Shown: positions 6,877 to 10,010 of the stretch, piece after piece | Position numbering within the stretch: the stretch's first letter is position 1 | How the letters are laid out: each line of letters starts with the position of its first letter | Assembly: GCA_964369445.1 (NCBI GenBank) | Contig: CAYJFU010000069.1 | Span: 1-10,010, forward strand | Direction: 5' to 3' | Length of the DNA: 10,010 nucleotides | From: CAYJBH01 sp964369445 | Lineage (GTDB): Bacteria > Bacillota > Clostridia > Oscillospirales > Ruminococcaceae | Notes under the pieces: generated by a model | Database searches by the model: none | What the model saw: the letters and a program-made list of their open reading frames with translations, nothing else | What the model was told of the DNA's origin: nothing | Position numbers and translations under genes: made by a program

Positions 6877-7403
6877 ATGACAAATGTAACAGCGACACAA
6901 TACAAAACAACATGCAACAACAAGGGGTTTACACTGCTTGAGGTTATCATTGTTGTTGCGTTGCTTGCCACACTGCTTGCAGTGTCTGCGGCATCGCTGT
7001 CACAGCTGATGGCATCGGAGTCGAGCAAGGCCATAACCTCAACAGCCGCCATGTATGACCTGTGCAGGGTGTCCACCCTCAGCGGTGAGATTGAACCTTA
7101 CATGACGATTACACTGGAGAGTGACGGATATTACGGCACCATTTTCACCGGCGCGGACGAGCAGACTCACCGCGAACAACTGGGTGATACCAGTGTCTTA
7201 ATGTCCTACACGACCGATGCCGNNNNNNNNNNAAAACCACAACCCCCCCCCCCCCCCCCCCCCCACTAAAAAAATACACCCCCCCCCCCAACGGCGCACT
7301 TGTAGAGCCGTCAGCAATAAAAAGCATCACGGCCACGGCAGGCGAACAAAATGTCCGCATGGATATAACGGCGGCGACGGGATACTACAGCACCACACGA
7401 TGA
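6877..7403 (+). CDS. FimT/GspH-like minor prepilin, broken by gap and poly-C artefact
   Basis: The start is ATG 6877, one base after the previous TAA (TAACATG), which suggests reinitiation, as only a weak GGGAAA lies upstream. The leader MTNVTATQYKTTCNNKG is followed by FTLLEVIIVVALLATLLAV, with cleavage after G17 and Glu at +5. The next helix and strand (SLSQLMASESSKAITSTAAM, then YMTITLESDGYYG) fit the GspH/FimT pattern. The frame is clean to 7222 (115 codons), then 10 N and a C-rich low-complexity stretch follow. Reliable sequence resumes at 7290 in another frame with NGALVEPSAIKSITATAGEQ and continues to TGA at 7401-7403. The two parts are clearly one gene of roughly 155-175 residues, not a pseudogene; the break is technical. 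Earlier in-frame ATGs (6799, 6844) overlap the upstream gene and would give an overlong leader. Confidence 0.72.
7223..7289. other. Assembly gap plus probable poly-G sequencing artefact
   Basis: Ten Ns (7223-7232) are followed by a short A/C stretch, a run of 22 C (7243-7264), a 7-A run (7268-7274) and a run of 11 C (7279-7289). Nothing similar occurs elsewhere in the window. Read on the minus strand, good sequence decays into G runs towards the gap, which is how two-colour Illumina reads fail at low signal. The bases here should not be trusted or translated. Confidence 0.85.
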
Positions 7404-7417
7404 ACAAAGAGGTTTTA

Positions 7418-7990
7418 ATGAAAAAAAACGGGGGTTTCACGCTGATTGAGGTTGTCATTTCTATGGCAATACTCAGTTTTGTATTGATAAGCACCACGTT
7501 GCTTATCACGTCGGGCACTCGCTCCTACTCTTCGCTGTACACCGCTGTGGATATTCAGTACGAGTCGCAGATTGTCATGGCACAGTTGCAGGACAGGCTT
7601 TTAGATTGCAATGGCGGTGTGTCTTATAACTCGGCGCAGTCGGCACTGTTCATCGTCAATGAGAATGATGACGACACCTTGATACTACACGGCTACTTTA
7701 TACGTGATGATGTGCTTTATTATGCCACACACACCGGGGATGGAGCGGCGATAACATCCTTTGCCGAAAGTCTTGACAATGTGGGTGACATTATGTCTGA
7801 CAACGTCACGCTACTGGAATTTACACCAAAACTTGACGAGACGGTTTTGCTCAGCGGTGATATAAAAACCGCGTTTGTCCGCGGTAACCGTAATTACGAG
7901 GCAAGCCAAACCGTTGCATGTCGTGCAAAGCCTTTTTACAGCGGTGATCTTTCGATAGTCCTTTCACTGATATCAGCGGAAACAGCGTAA
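7418..7990 (+). CDS. PilW/GspJ-like minor prepilin
   Basis: ATG 7418 is chosen because AAAGAGG (7406-7412) lies 5 bases upstream and gives a standard short leader, MKKNGG, before FTLIEVVISMAILSFVLIS with Glu at +5. An earlier in-frame ATG at 7400 overlaps the previous stop (ATGA) and would add six residues; it lacks a ribosome binding site but could be coupled. The product has 190 residues: the N-terminal helix runs on into an amphipathic helix (YESQIVMAQLQDRLLDCNGG), then comes a beta-rich domain with a late NRNYEASQTVACRAKPF segment. This layout resembles PilW/GspJ or ComGF-type subunits rather than a major pilin. Two cysteines could form a disulfide (in LLDCNGG and VACRAKP). It would be processed by PilD and probably joins the tip complex with the three preceding pilin-like proteins. 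Confidence 0.75.
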   Translation: MKKNGGFTLIEVVISMAILSFVLISTTLLITSGTRSYSSLYTAVDIQYESQIVMAQLQDRLLDCNGGVSYNSAQSALFIVNENDDDTLILHGYFIRDDVLYYATHTGDGAAITSFAESLDNVGDIMSDNVTLLEFTPKLDETVLLSGDIKTAFVRGNRNYEASQTVACRAKPFYSGDLSIVLSLISAETA

Positions 7991-8070
7991 GATTTTCACC
8001 TTACAAATAACTTATTTACCGTAGACAGCACAGTCGTCAAAGCGCCTGCATTCATTCCAAGTTGTCAAGC

Positions 8071-8089
8071 GTAGTGCTCAAAGCATTAC
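8071..8089 (+). repeat. Hairpin in the 181-bp intergenic stretch
   Basis: GTAGTGCT (8071-8078) pairs with AGCATTAC (8082-8089) over 8 bp with one G-U pair and a 3-base CAA loop. No T-run follows, so it is not a standard terminator. A wider inverted repeat, TGCATTCAT (8047-8055) with ATGAATGCA (8115-8123), brackets it. The stretch 7991-8171 has no gene. It may hold a leader or a promoter for the DUF5057-like gene, but I see no convincing -35/-10 pair. Confidence 0.4.
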
Positions 8090-8171
8090 ATTCGGCATTA
8101 AACGATATTTAAGCATGAATGCATTGTAGTTTTTCAAGCTAAATCTGTACAACTATAAAACAGGAAAAAAT

Positions 8172-9800
8172 ATGAACATTAAATCTTTAAAAAACCACAA
8201 ACTTTTGCGAAGCTTAGTATCGCTGTCGCTTGGTCTTATCTGCTCCGCGTGCCTGCTTTCAGTCGGTGCAGATGCGTACAGCAGTCTAAATGGCATATCC
8301 GCCGCTACATCGGACGGAACATTTACTATAGTCGAGCTGATACCCACCGCCGGCACAGGTAGTATAGGTTACTATGTCGAAGGACAGGAGCCGATAGCCG
8401 GTGACAGTTTGCAAAGTCTGACACAGCTGCGTGCGGCAGGACTTGTCGGCGCAGGTGCACCGCTTAGTGAGGTCACACCGGATTTGTATGTTCTTCCGTG
8501 GCAACCGCGCGACGGCGCTGACGTAGCATATGACATTTCCGAGACAACGGTGTCGGTAAATGGTAATTTTGTCGCAGTAAGTGGGGGTGCATACAAGCTT
8601 AACGGTGTGCTTTCCGACCCTGACGAGCCGATACCGGCCGGGACGACATTCACCTATGTAACCGATAGCAGTGGCGATTATAACTTTGCACAGGCGGACG
8701 ATGGCACCGCTTACAGCATTACCTATGATGTGGTTTATGTTGAAAGCGTTTTTGTGAACAACAACTTTTTTAGCAGTTTTGTGTTAGACGGCAATGCATC
8801 TCCGGCCATAACAGTGACATCGCTGACGCCCTCACAGTTGAGCGCGAATCCGGCTCTACTACAAGCGGCAGACCTATTGGTGCTGTCCGCAGGCTATAAC
8901 CTATCCGCAAACAGCTCTTTGCAGAGCACTTATACGGCGAGCAACGATATTAGTGCGGCCGCGGCCGCGGCTATAACTGACTATGCCAAAACAAAACCAA
9001 TCGTTTTAGACCGCCGACTTGCGTCGGTCACAGCGGCACAGTTGAGCGGTGCTGTAAACACGGTGATAGTGTCCGGTGCGCCGAGCGGTGGCTTTGTCCG
9101 CGGCAACGTGTATTGTTTTGCTCCCGACGCACAGCGTGCACAACTGGTGACGAGTGCTTTTAATTCTGCTTATGACGGTGTTTCAGCAGTCGGAAGTGCT
9201 TACCATGAGGTTTTCACCGAGATACAGACCGAAAACCGCTATCGCCCAAGCGCAGACTATCTGCCGGAAAATGTGTCGATAGCAACGGCAATGCGTCACG
9301 TGATACATGTTGCGAACGATGATTTTTCAGATCCGTCTGTCGCATTTACCGGCAACAGTACTGTCCTGCTACCGACGGTTTTTGGTGAGAACACCCTGTC
9401 CGGCACCGTGCTAACGGGTATCAGGAGAATTGCATACACCGTCGGCGACGACAACCCCCTCAGCCGTAACGTCACGGTCGAGCTGTTCTACGAGGATGCA
9501 GACGGCGCATATTATTATGACACTGCAACAGGTAACATTTTGCCGGTTGACGGTGCGTCAGTGTCCGCTCTGCGTTTTTCCAAGGAGGATTTGTTCTCTC
9601 AAAACCTGTCCGGCGCCGGGCTTTCTGCCAGTGACAGTTTCAGCCCGAGCAGTAGCGTTATAAATGAGCTGTCCACCCTTACAACCGACAGCAATATTGC
9701 GTTGTACCTGCAAGCGACAACCACTATCGGCTACCGTCCGTATGTGTCGCTGTCCACACCGCTGACGTTGCAGAAGTTGGGGCTTCTGAAGTTGGGGTAA
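8172..9800 (+). CDS. Secreted DUF5057-like surface protein
   Basis: The start is ATG 8172 with AGGA at 8162-8165. Residues 1-35 form a signal peptide: basic start (KSLKNHKLLR), hydrophobic core, and a probable cleavage after ADA at 35. C24 and C27 do not fit a lipobox. The mature protein begins with FTIVELIPTAGTGSIGYY (51-68) and GQEPI (71-75), which resembles the FxIVEIxP...GYLVGGxEP opening I recall for DUF5057 proteins of Firmicutes. A later stretch (ITVTSLTPSQL, then LLQAADLLVLSAGY) also fits their middle region. I cannot run the profile to confirm. It has no sortase motif and no C-terminal membrane anchor. The family has no known biochemical role. Position after four pilin-like genes and before the terminator suggests a surface protein made with the pilus. 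Some promoter may lie in the 181-bp gap before it, so co-transcription is not certain. Confidence 0.7.
   Translation: MNIKSLKNHKLLRSLVSLSLGLICSACLLSVGADAYSSLNGISAATSDGTFTIVELIPTAGTGSIGYYVEGQEPIAGDSLQSLTQLRAAGLVGAGAPLSEVTPDLYVLPWQPRDGADVAYDISETTVSVNGNFVAVSGGAYKLNGVLSDPDEPIPAGTTFTYVTDSSGDYNFAQADDGTAYSITYDVVYVESVFVNNNFFSSFVLDGNASPAITVTSLTPSQLSANPALLQAADLLVLSAGYNLSANSSLQSTYTASNDISAAAAAAITDYAKTKPIVLDRRLASVTAAQLSGAVNTVIVSGAPSGGFVRGNVYCFAPDAQRAQLVTSAFNSAYDGVSAVGSAYHEVFTEIQTENRYRPSADYLPENVSIATAMRHVIHVANDDFSDPSVAFTGNSTVLLPTVFGENTLSGTVLTGIRRIAYTVGDDNPLSRNVTVELFYEDADGAYYYDTATGNILPVDGASVSALRFSKEDLFSQNLSGAGLSASDSFSPSSSVINELSTLTTDSNIALYLQATTTIGYRPYVSLSTPLTLQKLGLLKLG
9773..9797 (+). repeat. Direct repeat at the end of the DUF5057-like gene
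   Basis: GAAGTTGGGG occurs at 9773-9782 and again at 9788-9797, 15 bases apart, so the protein ends LQKLGLLKLG. CAGAAG (9771-9776) and CTTCTG (9783-9788) also form a 6-bp inverted repeat here. This may be a small in-frame duplication or chance. Confidence 0.4.
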
Positions 9801-9904
9801 TGAGATAAATTTAATCTTCGTGGCAAAATTAGACAGCAATCCACTCGACATGGCATCAATTATAGTAAAATAAGCTGTCGCAAAAAATAATGTCCTTTTA
9901 AATA

Positions 9905-9934
9905 CTCCCCCCGCCGAAGGCGGGGGGGGTTTTT
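9905..9934 (+). terminator. Strong Rho-independent terminator of the pilus cluster
   Basis: CCCCCCGCC (9907-9915) pairs perfectly with GGCGGGGGG (9919-9927) around a GAA loop. The stem can extend by C9905-G9929 and a U-G pair, and TTTTT follows at 9930-9934. It lies 105 bases after the DUF5057-like stop and would end transcription of the pilus cluster. On the minus strand the hairpin is followed only by a weak T-rich stretch, so it may serve a convergent gene poorly. Confidence 0.92.
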
Positions 9935-9965
9935 AAAGTGTTCCCAAAGGTGTTGCGTTTTGGAT

Positions 9966-10010
9966 TTATTGTTTATCCCACGGGGCCTCGCGGGCCTTAG
10001 TTGCGCGGGT
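9966..10010 (-). CDS. Possible C-terminal end of a convergent gene
   Basis: On the minus strand, reading in from the window edge gives TRATKAREAPWDKQ and then TAA at 9968-9966. It would converge on the pilus terminator, a sensible arrangement. The fragment is only 14 codons and is not recognised. A second minus-strand frame is also open here but runs through the terminator, which makes it less likely. Confidence 0.3.
   Translation of the reverse strand, partial: TRATKAREAPWDKQ

Noticed and set aside
7217..7400. A proline-rich coding stretch leading into the PilW-like prepilin
   Set aside because: It is a translation of the N gap and the C runs. The prepilin starts at 7418 with its own ribosome binding site, and a different frame across 7290-7403 encodes the real end of the previous pilin.
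8131..8159. Promoter-like TTTTCA ... TATAAA just before the DUF5057-like gene
   Set aside because: A start site from this -10 would fall at about 8166, within the AGGA ribosome binding site, leaving no usable leader.
1..10010. CRISPR arrays, tRNA or rRNA genes, insertion sequences, toxin-antitoxin or phage genes
   Set aside because: I looked for regular repeats, tRNA-like arms, transposase motifs and terminal inverted repeats and found none.

Overview
The window is a stretch of a type IV pilus (T4P) gene cluster, probably from an uncultured member of the Clostridia (monoderm Bacillota). Four things suggest this. The genes have AGGAG/AAAGGA-type ribosome binding sites. A PilM domain is fused to a PilN domain, as in the pilMN gene of Clostridioides difficile. 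No pilP or pilQ (outer-membrane secretin genes) follows pilO. The last gene resembles the secreted DUF5057 proteins of Firmicutes. Two runs of exactly 10 N, each breaking a reading frame, indicate a scaffolded draft assembly, probably a metagenome-assembled genome.

Layout on the + strand: the tail of an upstream gene (frame uncertain) and a perfect 12-bp hairpin (1-176); pilD prepilin peptidase (177-938); a short leader with a hairpin and an 8-codon ORF (939-1037); pilMN, interrupted by an assembly gap (1038-2676); pilO (2733-3437); a large PilV/GspI-like prepilin (3437-4696); a 720-residue PilX/GspK-like subunit with a predicted beta-solenoid (4713-6875); a FimT/GspH-like prepilin damaged by a second gap and a poly-C artefact (6877-7403); a PilW/GspJ-like prepilin (7418-7990); a 181-bp intergenic stretch with hairpins; a secreted DUF5057-like protein of 542 residues (8172-9800); and a strong intrinsic terminator (9905-9934). 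The last 45 bases may hold the end of a convergent minus-strand gene.

How the genes work together: PilD would cleave and methylate the type III leaders of the prepilins. PilMN and PilO form the inner-membrane alignment platform that couples a cytoplasmic motor to the growing fibre. The motor and platform genes (pilB, pilC, pilT) are not in view and presumably lie upstream. The four pilin-like proteins together match the four minor-pilin roles I, K, H and J, which in other systems form the priming complex at the pilus tip. The secreted DUF5057-like protein follows immediately and ends at the terminator, so it may be a surface partner of the pilus; this last link is inference from position only. 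Genes from pilO through the PilW-like prepilin are separated by 17 bases or less or overlap, so they look like one operon. No gene-free stretch exceeds 300 bases.
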